Shown piece by piece: positions 33,491 to 45,419 of a stretch of 64,000 nucleotides of DNA; position 1 is the stretch's first letter; each line of letters starts with the position of its first letter. The position numbers and the translations under genes are program-made. The stretch is from Epiperipatus broadwayi (Eukaryota > Onychophora > Udeonychophora > Euonychophora > Peripatidae), in NCBI GenBank assembly GCA_028023455.1, contig JAQFVV010012398.1, positions 3,866,682 through 3,930,681 on the forward strand. The letters are read 5' to 3'. Under the pieces are notes generated by a model. That model was not told where the DNA came from. It was given only the letters and a program-made list of their open reading frames with translations, and made no database searches.

Positions 33491-34900
33491 ATAGAATTAA
33501 ATAATTAGTTTCAGAAACATATTTTTATTTTAAAAAGGCAAAAAAAAAACTTTCTTAGGATAGCAATACAAAAAAAAGGACAAATAAAAGAACTAAATCA
33601 ACAAATGCTTAAAAAACAAATTCTGCTAAGTTTAAAATATCATGAAATATCTGTTATCCATTAGCAGATGATTTTGTCAGCCATATCCAAAATGCTCAAG
33701 TTGCTTGATGGGATAAACAGCTTAAATATACAAAGAGTCAAAGTTAATAGTGAATCCCATGTGAAATTCAAAAGATATAAGAAACCATAAATTGAGAATT
33801 AATAAACAAAAAATATAATACATAAAGTATACCTATCATTTTAAAATTAGCATAAGCCCCTCAGGACCTTAAAAAAAACTAAAATCAGTTTAAATTAATT
33901 TAAATATAAGTAAAATGTTTATAATTAAAATATTATACTGAATACTTGGATTTATTTTTTTATTTTTCCATGTACATAATTATTATAATCAAATATTTTT
34001 ATTTTATTTTAAAATGTACTCACTTATGTCTGAATTCTTTTAATTTTTTTTTTTTTTTTAAATAAGTCATACAGATTTAATAATTATTTATTTCCTTTCA
34101 AGTATTATTTCTAATCCCATTAATAACTTTTAATTCTATTTGCAGATCTGAATTATCAATGGACATCAGATGGTATAATGCTAAAATGTCTATCACCCCC
34201 TAACTAGTTTCTGACTTTTGCTTTATCAATGATGATTTGGGATTTCTAGCTAAAATTAATGCATTTAGCAATTAATTTTTTACTCCTTTATAATATTTAA
34301 ACAAATAGCCTGTAGTTTAAAAAAAAAACTCTAAAATTTTGAATCCAAGGCAATTTAGTTGCATTATTGTATGGATCTGACTAATTTTAATGATGGTTTA
34401 TTATGGGACTCTTCTACTCTTGGCTAGAAGATTAATACTAACATCATATTGTCTTCACTATTTTCCACAGATAACTACTGTAAGCTTGAATAATAGTTAT
34501 TTGAAAAAATCTTCAGTTTGCCCTAAAAAAATAATTTAACTGTCAAAAAAATCTTTTAAGATTCTATTTGAAATTTGGATGTCAGCATTTTATATGGAAA
34601 TAAAATAATGCTCTAGCTATTATATTTGAGCTGCTTATTATGAATAGAACAAAAAAAACGATATAATTTTAGATAGCTTTTAGAAGCAAATTTGCAGAAT
34701 GTTTTTATGTGAGCAGTCTGGTCCTGAGGAACTTTATATTTAGTTTGAGAAATTGAAAAAGTTTTTAAAGTACAGTATTTTAAAACAAAATTATTTGAAG
34801 TTATAAACAAGTAATTTTTTTATGTTCAGAAATGCTATAAATCATTGAAAACATGTTTTGTTATAGAACTTTATTATAAAAATATAAGATTAATTAAATT
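33491..34900. other. AT-rich stretch without a recognised gene
   Basis: The 65-codon minus-strand frame at 34,613-34,810 shows no domain. Nothing else is seen. Confidence 0.45.
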
Positions 34901-34904
34901 ATTT

Positions 34905-36390
34905 TCATGATCATTTTCAGTTATTATTGATCTACTGTAGGATGAGGTTTTTTCCAAGTAAATTGAGATTCTTTATTTGATGTCAGTACAAACTCACTCA
35001 ATGTTCAATTAAATTCAAACACTTCCCTTAGCACAATCTCATGACTTTTCATCAATGATTATGTGTATAAAAGCTATTGATTCTCTGTAATCATATTCTG
35101 ATCATTATTATCTAATATTCACATTAGCATCGTTCCTTTATGACAAATTAGAAAAGCTTTTAATGTCTAGATCCAATTCAAGTCATTTCCCCAGAATGAA
35201 TAATTAATCTACTGGTTTTAATGCATAAAAATATATAACTCTTAATTTCGTGAATTTCGTTTTTCCAGAAAATGAGTCGTCAGCCTGACGGCATGAACGA
35301 ATTAAATAAAAATTGAAAAAAAAAAAAAAGAATTTTTCCATTAGCACATACTTGTTATTCTATCATTAAGGGCATCTAACAAAATTTTTTTAATGTGTAA
35401 TTTGGAATTCAGAGAAATATTTTTTAAAAATCTTTTAATAGATGACTTTTAATGCTGTCTCATTAAGTTGTTAAACTTAAAAAAATTAGCATCTATTAAT
35501 TTATTGAAATATATTTTAATCACTTTTCATACATATGAATAAAAACAAGATTTTACAACAACAACAACAAAAATGAAGATACCTTTCATCATCATTTTCA
35601 ACCATTATCAATCTACTGCAAAATCTTATAAGTTTAATTCACTTTTTCTAATCCATAGCTCTTTTTTCTGCATTATTAAAGCAAATTTTTTATTTCATTT
35701 ATCCAGCATGGAGCATTTTTTATGATTATAATTTTTTGGAATTCCATTTAATATTTCAGTTATTATCATACTATTGTTTTTTCTAGTGTCACATATAATG
35801 AAACGTTCATTTCAGTCCTCTTAAACTTTCAGTAAAATTAGAGAAACATTCATATTCCCAATTTATATATTTAACTTTCAAATCTTCCCTTGGTATATCC
35901 AAATTTTCTTGTAGGTCTAAAATTTCTAAGTTTTATGTATATAGCAAATAATTCTAAGTGACTTTTATTTAAAATCTTCTCTTTCAAACTTGTAGACATA
36001 TTTCTAGTTGATATTAAAATATTATTTTCAAGAACACAAAAAGATGTAATTGTATTATTAATTTCAACCACTTTGTGTTTATTTATATAAATAATCTGAC
36101 CAAAATATTATAATTACTATCAAATGTGTCAATTACTTTCAGTTACCACATTGAACATAATGATAGAAAATGGTATATCAAAGAGGCATAAATCATTAAT
36201 AACAAAGACTCAGTAAGAAATAGAAAGTCTAATGGTGTTCAATTGAATGCATTTTAGATTATGTACAATTAAATGTATAAATTTGCATTTTTATTTTTAT
36301 TTTGAATATATAGCATTCACTTTTCAAGAGCTCAGAAACTGAAAATATGTTAAATTATATTTAATGTTATATTATTTTATAAGTGCAAAA
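34905..36390 (-). mobile_element. Two RTE LINE 3' ends in series (minus strand)
   Basis: Two separate occurrences of the family's 3' terminus (on minus, CTACAGTAGATCAATAATAAC-like at about 34,913 and TGCAGTAGATTGATAATGGTTG at about 35,585) are each followed leftward-to-rightward by reverse-complement RTE sequence. The second continues through the block matching the CGAAATTAAGAC/SWNP region to about 35,830. The remainder to 36,390 is unassigned; it contains an isolated 66-codon minus frame (35,871-36,071). Confidence 0.55.
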
Positions 36391-36394
36391 AGAT

Positions 36395-38200
36395 TTATTA
36401 GCAATATTTGATCTATCAATTATTATCAATCTCCATTTTTTTTTAAAACTATGGACATTGCTTTAGTGTACTACTGATAGCTCTTATATCATTCCCCTGA
36501 AACTTATTTGCAAAATTAACCATACTTTTTCCAAAATCTAGATGACTTAAGTAGTGACCTTTTTTATATATTCTTATAACTTTGATTTTAAGCAATAAAA
36601 TATTTTCCATAAAATTATCATGTAGTGCAATACATTTATTTCATTTTGATATTTTCTAGAATATGACTATCCTGGATCCATATTTTGATGTTCTAAAATT
36701 TTAATTACTGTAAAAATTCCTTTAGAATGAATGTCTTTTCATAATCTACTAATACCATGTATAATGATAATTCATAAATTATTCGTTTCATTTCTATAAT
36801 TTCTCTTAGTATTTGAATGTTATTGATCTACTATGTTATAATTATTTTTAAATCCAGTTTTTTATTTTCATTGGTTTGAGCCCAAAGATTATTATAGACA
36901 AAATTGTAATTATCTTGGTAAAAATCTTGTAACATCCAATAGAAGACTAACATGTTTGTAATTTCTGTTATCTTCCTTTTCACATTTTTAAATATCATAA
37001 TCACTACTGGATTCTTCCAATTGTGTAGTATGTCTTTATTCCTTTGTTAATAATTTCTCTATTTTTTTTATCTGCTTGTTTTACAAATATTTGTACTAAT
37101 TGATTCATTTCCTAAAGCTTTTTCTATACTTTTAATAGATTTATTTAATTTTCACATTTTCATTTAAAACATTGAGATTTTGTGAAATGTTGCCATAATT
37201 GTAAGATCCACATTGTTATTTTTTTTTTATTCTTTATTACTATAAGTTTTTATATTTTTTTTCTTTTTTCTTTTTGTTCTTATTACTGAAGTATTTTTTC
37301 TTCTAGAATCATATTGGTCTTTTATATTTTGGAGACTTTATTCTTCATGTATAGCTTGTTTACAATCTCACAATTACATTTTTGTAATCTCACAATTACA
37401 TTTATTTAACTCTTTTCTTAATACTTTACAAAAATATTCAATTCTTGAAAAATTGTATATATCATATTTCTTTTTCTTTCTTCTCACATTACCCAATAGA
37501 TAATTTAATGGAGAATTGCTCTTTTTTCCCCACATACTTTCACATATATAGAACATTTTAGTAATGTAAATGTTATCTTCTCATTGATTCTATTCATATT
37601 TAAACTATTATCTAAGACTTAATATTTTAAAATGATTTATAAATTCTAGTCAAATTTGTTAGTGATTATAAAAGTTAGGAATATCAACTATTGATTCTGT
37701 CTCTGTTAAGTAGTTACTTTAAAAAAAAAAAACAGCTTTCATTAATATATAATTTACATTTTATTAATTACTGATCATTTTCTGTGATGAATCTATTGAG
37801 AATATTATAATCTTGAAATATACATTTTTTATTACTCAAGATATAATCGACTATGCTTTTATTTGTATGTTTCCATTTTTATTTCTGCTTAAAAATATTT
37901 TGGGGAAAAAACGCATCATAATATGAATTTTTTTTCTTCAAATTCCAAAAATAACCGAAATTATCCACAAATATATAATCTTTCAAACATTTTTTTTTCA
38001 TGACAATTGAAAATGTTTTGGAGTGGATAAAAAAGTATTTTCTACACCCATATAAAATTTCTTAAATCTTCATTAAAGTGAAAACCTGTTGGGACATGTA
38101 TTAAAATTACCTTTCTTTACTGTTTTTCATTAAGATGAAAAAATAAATTTATTAATCTATCTGATATACTATCAATTTTCACAATAATGTTTTTTTCATT
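36395..38200 (-). mobile_element. RTE LINE copy, minus strand, internally deleted
   Basis: The 3' end is near 36,405 (minus GGAGATTGATAATAATTGATAG). From about 36,650 to 37,150 the sequence tracks the reverse-transcriptase part of the better copy at 40.0-43.4 kb, from the TTCTAGAATATGACTATCCTGG block to TTTTCTGTTATCTTCC. From 37,300 to 38,200 it tracks the linker and endonuclease part (CATTTTCTGTGATGAATC; TTTGTATGTTTCCATTTTTATTTC). Many stops make it a relic. Confidence 0.6.
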
Positions 38201-38399
38201 TTTTATTTATCATGAATTTCACTATACTTTTTTAATAAAATATGTGCAAATATTATTTATAAAAAAAAAAAAAGTATTTGAAATTATATATAGTAGTATA
38301 TGCTAAATTCATAATAACTTTTAATCATGTCCAGCTTATATGTTATCCAATACCATATATTAATGAATTAAAAACTAATATAAAAATATTTGAAAATAT

Positions 38400-40010
38400 T
38401 GTTTGTGTGTGTATATATATATATATATATATGCTCATGGACAAATGAATTCATAGTATTATTTCAGGGAGTTTCTGTGTAATAAAAATATAATAGCTAA
38501 ATAGCCAATATTTCAATATAATAATAAGTACTTCTCTTATTTCTTAGAGCTTTTTCTTTTTCAAATCATAAGAACTATATTTATCTTTAATAATAAGTAT
38601 TTCTATCAAAAGCACTCAATCCACATTCAGTTTTATGGTTAACTTCATCTACAATGTATCTATCTGCACTTAGAATCTGATCAAAAAATTAGCAATTGTT
38701 AATTTTTACTAATTAATGTTTATCAGTCTTTATTTTCTCCTTATGGGGAAGACAATTAAATTTTACTTTATTTTTTATTTAACATTTATCTTTTTGTCCT
38801 ACTTTTTTTACTTTTATCTGATTACTTTTGCAAAATTTTATGAATCTCCACTGCTTTATTTGCAAAAAAAAAAAAAACTCCACATTATCCAGAACATCTA
38901 GGTGACATAAATTATCTCCATGTATTTTTATTTCCTTAGCATATCATTTTAATTGACAAAATACTTCTCATAAAATTGCTATAAAACATTTTGGAGATAT
39001 AGAATCATCTTGGATACTTTTATTTGACAATTTTTGTAAAGTTTTTCAAACCTTCTTAATGTCTCCAAGGAATCTAATTAATGCTGCTACATTTTCATAT
39101 ATATTCTTTCTAATTGCTTAATATCCAGAATCTACATGTGGATTTTCCAAAGATTCATGAAATTCTTATAATTCAAATGCTTTTTGGTAGTTCATACCCA
39201 TTAGTCCTTTCTATATATATATTTTAATATTAAGATATGATTTACTATATTAACAATACTTTTATGTTCTATTTGGATTTTTGTTGAATTGAATGTTCAA
39301 ATTCTTTTATAAATGAATTATGATAAATCTAAATTTCTAATAACTTTTTTCATCTTTCTTAAGTATCATTATTTATTTTTTCCAATCACATCTTTATTAT
39401 TTAGACATTTAGTCACATCTTTGTAATAATTATTTATTTTTTGATCTGCTTCTTTTAGGATATCATTATTAATTTTCATAATTTCCTGAAACTTTTTTAA
39501 TCTTCATAAATTTAATGCATATTTCACTTCTTTGATTAAAATATTTGGAAATTCAGAAGTTTTGTAATTGCAAGAACTTTGTGTGTTTGTTTTTTTAATT
39601 ATTATATTTTTAAATAAAAACGTTATAAAACCCTTCATGATATTATCCCAGTAATTGTTCATCTTTTATTTTTATTGCTGAAGTAATTTTCTTTTTAATA
39701 CTAAGATGCTTTTATTCCCTTATATTATTTTTTTTGTCAATTTATAGTTAAATTTTATCATCATTAATTTTTTCTCATATTATTTTACAGACTTCCAGAT
39801 ATTCAATTATTCTAAATCAATAATTTATAATTATTTTCATATTTCTTCTTTTACACAAACATTGCCTTGTTTAAATTGATGCTATATTTTTATACTAACT
39901 ACCTGCATAGCAATAACACTTCTCAACAGAATATCTTTAAGGTTTATTAATATTTTAACATGTTTAGCAAGTTCTAATTTAAATTTATTAGGGCGTTTTT
40001 GAAGTTTAGG
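38400..40010 (-). mobile_element. RTE LINE copy, minus strand, highly decayed
   Basis: Reverse-complement similarity to the RTE reverse-transcriptase region can be followed in patches: ATCTATCTGCACTTAGAATCTG, CATTTTCATATATATTCTTTC, ATTTTCATAATTTCCTGAAAC and TGCTGAAGTAATTTTCTTTTT align in order with blocks of the copy at 40.0-43.4 kb. A (TA)n tract lies at 38,411-38,432. No usable frame remains. Confidence 0.45.
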
Positions 40011-41509
40011 AACCCTAATCATTTTCAACTATTATCAATTCACTGCAGGGTAAAGGTCTTTCCAAATTTAGTTCAGTTTCTCTGATCTTAGCTTCTCTTT
40101 ACCACATCACCCAAGCATATATTCTTATTTCATCTGTCCATCTCACATGTGATCTTTTTCTAGATGTTTTACAATCTCTTGGAATCCAGTTCAAGATTTT
40201 AACTATGCATTTATTATCATTTCTTTTAGCAATATGTCCAGCTCAATTCCATTTTTGCCTCATAATTCTTTCAATGATGTCAGTAACATTTTTTGTTCTC
40301 TCATCTATGAATTTCATTTTTGACCTCTTCTTATTAATTATAAATATTTTTCTATAGTTTATTGAGTGGTCTACAGTCTCTCTATTGTTCTTCTGTAAGT
40401 GTCCAAATCTCAGATCCATAAATAAGAACTGATAAAACACATTTATTAAAAGAAAACTTTTTTTTCAAACAAATAGGCATATTTTCTTTTATTATTAAAT
40501 TATTTCTATCAAACACACTTTATCCAATTCAATTCTATGTTTAGTTTTATCTATTATGTTTCCATCTCTGTTAATAATCTAACTAAATTATCTTACTCAT
40601 CTTTACTAATCTTATTTTCTTCTTTTAAAAAACCCCACTGAACATTACTTTAGACTTTTTAGCATTCACTTTCAATTCTATTACACTTGCAATATATTTC
40701 CTGAAGTTCAGAGGCAGTATTTGCAAAAACAATTACATGAATGCAATTTTCTATTTTAGTCTATAAAATTTTATTTATTTCATACCCTTCGAAACATTAA
40801 TCTTCCTAGTACCATTATGTAATCTGATTACTTCTATTGCATTTTGATAAATATTCTTCTGAATATGACAATATCCTGGGTTTTTTATCTTGATGATCCA
40901 ATTCTTAATCTCTGTAAAAATGCTTATAAAATCAAATTTTTTTTATAATCTTAAATTCATAACAATGATAACTCATATTCATTGGTCTTTTCTATAACTT
41001 CTCTAAATAGTTGGATATGGTCTACTGAAATCCAGCTTGTTCTTTTGGATAGTTAAAATCCAAAGTTCAATGTAGATTATTTGTAATTATCTTGATAAAA
41101 AAATTGTATATCACTGCTAAAAGATTGATGAAACTGTAATTTCTAATATCTTTTTTATCAATATTTTTAAATATTAATATTGCATTCTTTCCATCATTTG
41201 ATACATATTTATCATTTAAATATTTGGTATGTAATTTTATGAACAATGTTTCTATTTCTTTACTTCCTTCTTTTAAGATATTGATTATAATTTCATCATT
41301 ACCTGAAGCTTTTTTTTTTTTACTTTTTTATTTAAAATCATGGGTAATTTAAAAGATATAATAGTTGTAAAAAATAATTTTTCTTATTCTTTATTGACAA
41401 ATAATTTTTGATAGAACTCTTCTATATATTTCATGATGTCATTTTTCTTTTCAGTAATAGTTGCATCTTTTGTTTTTAGTGCAGAAATAAATTTCCTACC
41501 AATACAAAG

Positions 41510-41522
41510 ATGTTGTTTTACA
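41510..41522. repeat. 13-bp target-site duplication, left copy
   Basis: ATGTTGTTTTACA is repeated exactly at 42,129-42,141, bracketing the hammerhead-family B element that interrupts RTE copy A. Confidence 0.85.
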
Positions 41523-41524
41523 AG

Positions 41525-41648
41525 CAATGAGGATTGCCAATTCCTCTACAAGCTTTATGATAAATGCTTAGCCAGAGCCAGCACTTAAGTGCTGGCTCTG
41601 GCTAAGCATTTATCATAAAGCTTGTAGAGGAATTGGCAATCCTCATTG
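41525..41648. repeat. Perfect 124-bp palindrome, no spacer
   Basis: Two 62-bp arms are exact reverse complements around a centre between 41,586 and 41,587 (GCACTT|AAGTGC). Symmetry stops exactly at the outer ends. The direct copy of one arm at 42,009 differs at several positions, so the two palindromic arms are more like each other than like the third copy. Confidence 0.95.
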
Positions 41649-41935
41649 TTTATAACTTACAAGCTTAAGAGATAGGGTCATGTGATATATTTCTATTATT
41701 TTGACTATTTATAGTCTCTGCCATAAGTCTTTTGCAATTTTACATTGCAAAGACTACATATATATGGTATGGCTGAAGATCTATCAGCCCCATATAGCCA
41801 TTTGAGTTGGATAACTGGGTTTGAAGACATGTAGATGTCTGAAATTTTCAGATTTTCCTCTCAATAGATAACATTTAGATAAGTGCTTAGCTTTGGGTTG
41901 GTATTTTTATATTTAGTGTCTGAACCTACCCTGAC

Positions 41936-41980
41936 ACCTCTCTGAGGAGTGCCAAAGCACAAAACCATGATCAGGAGTTT
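41936..41980 (+). ncRNA. Degenerate hammerhead-ribozyme-like motif
   Basis: CTGAGGA at 41,942-41,948, a strong four-pair helix II (GTGC at 41,949-41,952, loop CAAA, GCAC at 41,957-41,960), then AAAAC where GAAAC is required (41,961-41,965), and a decayed helix III/cleavage region (CATGATCAGGAG). The G12-to-A change predicts inactivity. Helix I (CCTCT with AGGAG) is only partly paired. Confidence 0.5.
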
Positions 41981-42128
41981 GGGGAGAGGTTCCTGACAGA
42001 GATATTTTAAGTTCTGGCTCTGGCTAAGCATTTATCATAAAGCTTGTAGAGGAATTGACAACCCTCATTGTTTATAACTTACAAGCTTAAGAGATAGGGT
42101 CATGTGATATATGACTCTTATTTTGACT

Positions 42129-42141
42129 ATGTTGTTTTACA
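42129..42141. repeat. 13-bp target-site duplication, right copy
   Basis: ATGTTGTTTTACA, identical to 41,510-41,522. Confidence 0.85.
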
Positions 42142-43390
42142 CTTTTGAGATTTTTATTCTCATCTATAACTTTCCTTATTAATTCACAATTGTATTTCTT
42201 ATATCATTAATTCTTTTGTACTATTTTACAAAATTATAGATATTCAATCCTTCTTAATGCATCATTTTGATATATTTTTATATTTTTTCTTTTCTATATA
42301 AATTGCTTTGTCTCAGTAGAAATTTGGTCAATTGCTACTTTATTGTACTATCTATCTTTGTTGCAGTTTTGAAAAGTGTATCAGTTGTTTTCCTACTGAT
42401 TTTGTTCAAATCTGAACCACGTTCAAAATCTGTTAATATTTTAAAAAGATTTGTATATTCTAATATAAATTCATTGAAATGTTTCTGAAAATTAGAAATA
42501 TCAACTGTGAATACTATTTTTCTTAAGAATTTTTCTCTCTCTAATTTTGCATTAACATATATATTACATCTCACTAATCAATGATTATTTCCTGTGTTGA
42601 AATTATTAAAAAACATTACAATTTTGGAATACATTTTTCTGCTAGTCAAAATACAATCCATTTTTGTTGCACTTTTATTTGGATGCCTCCATGTTCATTT
42701 CCATTTTTTTTTTCAAAGAAAGAATTTATAATATAATTTTTTTTTCTGCCAACTTTGTAAGTCTGTGTCATTTCTATTGCCATAACCAAATTTATCCTCA
42801 GCACATTCTGCTTTCAATCATTTATCAATTATAGCAATTAAAATCTTATATGGTAGGTTTAAATTATTTGACTTATAAAAATCATTTTGTATATCCATGT
42901 AAAAATCCTCTACTTCTTTATCACAATAAAAACATGTTGGGTCATAAACTTGGATCATCTTCATTCATCTTTCATTAAGATGAATATCTAATACTGCCCC
43001 TCTGTCTGATACACCACCAGTCTCCACAGTGTTGTCTTTCAATGTTTTATTTATAATAAATCCTACTCCACTTGTATTCTAATATTTGTTCTTTTGTACT
43101 ATAGTATATGTCCACTTTTTAAATCAATTTCTTCATATTGTTTTCTAAATTACAAAGTCCAATAACATCCTATTTAATATTAGAATGTTCTTTCAGTTCT
43201 TGAAATCTTCTTTCACTTGAAAGTAATCTGTAGTTGTAAGTCTCTTAAAAAAGTTGTCATCAAATGGCAGCCTGAGCCCAAATCAGGAGATTATTAACAC
43301 CCTGTCTTTGGCTACTGTTACTTTGGCTAGTAACTTTATAGTTTTCTGGAAATAAGGGCCATAATTTTGTTTGTCTGTCATGATTGTAAA

Positions 43391-43760
43391 TATCTATTTT
43401 AAAAAGTTCATTCACTATTCCGCCATCAAAATACTCAACTAATATTTAAACTGAAATCTATCAGGCAACTGGAAAAAAATAATTGTGTTTCTTGATCTTA
43501 ATTTCAGAAGTAAAAACCAAGTAACTCATCATACTGGCTAATATGTATTGGTGAATAGCCCATTCATGTTTATAAGTTAGATGATTAATCGTATAATAAT
43601 AACAGTTGCAATGACAAGAAAATATGGGGTAGACATTAAAAATTTGCCCTGAAGATGTCAAATAGGAATTCAAGTATCTCCTTTCAGTTAATGGCAAATT
43701 CCTTTCTGTAGCCAAACAATTGTTAATACTATTTTTAATAGCTTTTGTTTTTTAATTTTG
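43391..43760 (-). repeat. 5'-flanking segment shared by both RTE copies (minus copy)
   Basis: The reverse complement of this stretch matches 44,985-45,200 block by block: TTGTCATTGCA(A/G)CTGTTATTA, CATG(A/G)ATGGGCT, AT(T/G)AAGATCAAGAAACAC and TTGCCTGATA/TCACCTGATA. It therefore belongs either to the 5' end of the RTE family or to a composite unit carrying it. The 84-codon frame (43,461-43,715) includes CHCNCYYYTINHLTYKHEWA; the other copy keeps a related C-x-C-x-C-Y-Y-Y string, so this may once have been coding. Confidence 0.6.
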
Positions 43761-44439
43761 CAGCATATATCTTATATATCATTAATTATGAATCAATTTT
43801 TATATTGAAACTATTAAAAATATTACAGTCTGAAAATAAATATTTTCTTTAAATCACAAAAATAATGCAACTTTCATGTATTTTTATTTTACTTCTTCCA
43901 TATTCATTTCTCTCTGGATTTCTTTCAAGGAAAAAGAATAATTCTTAGTATACATTTTTTAAACAAATTGTACAAATCTATTTTCTCTCTCATTAAATGC
44001 TTTTATATTAACATTGCCTGTTTGTGTATGTTTCTGTCTGTATATCTTTATGTCCACATTTTTTAATTTTTAATAGTGAAAAAAAACTATGTTCTCATTT
44101 ATCTTTATGCTTCCCAAGAAAACTCTTTAACAACTGAGTCAATGGAAGTATTACATTTGATGAATAAAATTTTATTTATATTGATTTAACTCATACTTAG
44201 TTAATTAAATTAATTAAAATAAATATATATCTGACAAAAACATTACATTTGTAGTTACCAGTATGATAAATTAAAAAAATATGGAGATATTTGCTAAGAA
44301 ATTGCTTGAAATTGTTTATAAGATTGAACAGCTTAACATACTTTATGTCAATTTAAAAAGAGTTATAATGATTTAAATATTTCAAATACTCAAGTAAAAT
44401 TTTTTAAAGATGTATATGAGGATGTGTTAAATGTTTCAT

Positions 44440-44950
44440 TTTGTATTACAAATATGATTAATAAGTTAGTAAATAATTCTAAAAATGTCATACCTGTCAA
44501 GCAGAAAAGTAATGTTGTGTATCAAATTTTTGTGGGTGTATGTTATAATATATAAGTGAATTGAGGTACAGTATTGAAAAAAGATTAAAGGAGCATGAAT
44601 TGTTATACAAGCATATGAAAAGTAAAAATAATAATGATTTAATGATTGCTTAATTTTTTGGATCATGAAATAACATGTAAATATAAATTTAAGTTTGATA
44701 TTAAAAGTGGCAAGATTCTTCATGAAGAGAGAAACTATCATAAAAGAAAAATTAAGAAGGCAGTTTTAATAAATAGAAATAAAATGAATATAATTAATAG
44801 ATAAGTTGCTAATATTAAAATTTGGGATTCATGTGATTTGAGTTGTTGATGTTTGCTTCCATTAAGTTTTTTAAATTTAATGGCAGTTGAGGAAGGTTAT
44901 GGAATTAATCAAAAGTAACTTCTGCAGATTGAAAAATTGTATACAATAGT
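44440..44950 (+). pseudogene. Penelope-like element, GIY-YIG C-terminus (copy 2)
   Basis: The plus-strand sequence matches the minus-strand copy at 22.16-22.56 kb over ~450 bases, including the 3' untranslated part (TTTAATGGCAGTTGAGG). Conceptual blocks: NVIPVKQKSNVVYQIF (GIY box), a broken YIG/R region, KFKFDIKSGKILHEERNYHK, then KRKIKKAVLINRNK (the conserved glutamate position of KIKEA is Lys here) and an end matching DSCDLS. Several stops interrupt it. The copy stops immediately before the RTE 5' segment. Confidence 0.7.
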
Positions 44951-44959
44951 TAATTAACA

Positions 44960-45400
44960 TTATATTCATTATCTTTATTCTTCTTGGAGGCCTTAAAGCC
45001 AATGAGCAGAGAAATTCCTAAAGTTCACTCCATACGTTATTGTCATTGCAGCTGTTATTACTATGTGACTATTCATACAGTATACGAACATGGATGGGCT
45101 GCTCAACAACACACAGAACGGTGAGTTTATTGGCTTTTTACCTCTGAGTTTAAGATCAAGAAACACCATAGTCTTTCTTCTCAGTCACCTGATAAGGCAG
45201 AATGAATGCATGTGTAAATGATAAATATTTCTTCAATAAATATATACAATAATGACAGACAAAAATTAATTATGGCCCTTATTCCCATGGGGCTATAAAG
45301 TCACCAATCAAGGGTGGTTGGTGGCTGAAGGTGGAGAATCCCCTGATTGTGGACCCAGACTGCCATTTGATGAAGACTTTTTATTTAGGTACTTACAACT
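44960..45400 (+). repeat. 5' region of plus-strand RTE copy
   Basis: Homologous in inverted orientation to 43,270-43,720. The stretch 45,270-45,385 has higher GC and contains CCATTTGATGAAGACTTTTT, shared with the other copy. Some RTE-related families start with self-cleaving ribozymes; no clear one was recognised here. Confidence 0.55.
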
Positions 45401-45419
45401 GCAGATCACTTTCACTTGA

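Larger units (their letters stand above)
41523..42128 (+). mobile_element. Hammerhead-family B element with palindrome and tandem unit
   Basis: A 606-bp insertion with exact 13-bp target-site duplications. Order: a perfect 124-bp palindrome (41,525-41,648), its tail (to about 41,700), a ~270-bp unit holding the hammerhead-like motif (41,735-42,005), then a second copy of one palindrome arm plus tail (42,009-42,111). The arm-plus-tail segments are direct repeats with a 422-bp period and two or three substitutions in the arm. A tandem partial dimer with an inverted partial copy at one end is the classic arrangement of Penelope-like insertions. No coding sequence. The element post-dates the RTE copy it interrupts. 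Confidence 0.75.
40015..43390 (-). mobile_element. RTE LINE copy A, near full length, minus strand, interrupted
   Basis: A minus-strand element of ~2.8 kb once the 606-bp insertion at 41,523-42,128 is removed. 3' end: TGCAGTGAATTGATAATAGTTG near 40,022. C-terminal tail: 40,243-40,440, a frame containing IIERIMRQKWN read before the SMERRML-type block. RT: about 40,680-41,509. Linker: 42,335-42,574, a frame with NAKLEREKFLRK and VDISNFQKHFNEF. Endonuclease: about 42,580-43,260. The 5' part (43,260-43,390) matches the plus-strand copy at 45.3 kb (CAGGCTGCCATTTGATG). Frames are interrupted by many stops. RTE elements encode one endonuclease-RT polyprotein and end in a short microsatellite rather than poly(A). 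Confidence 0.75.
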
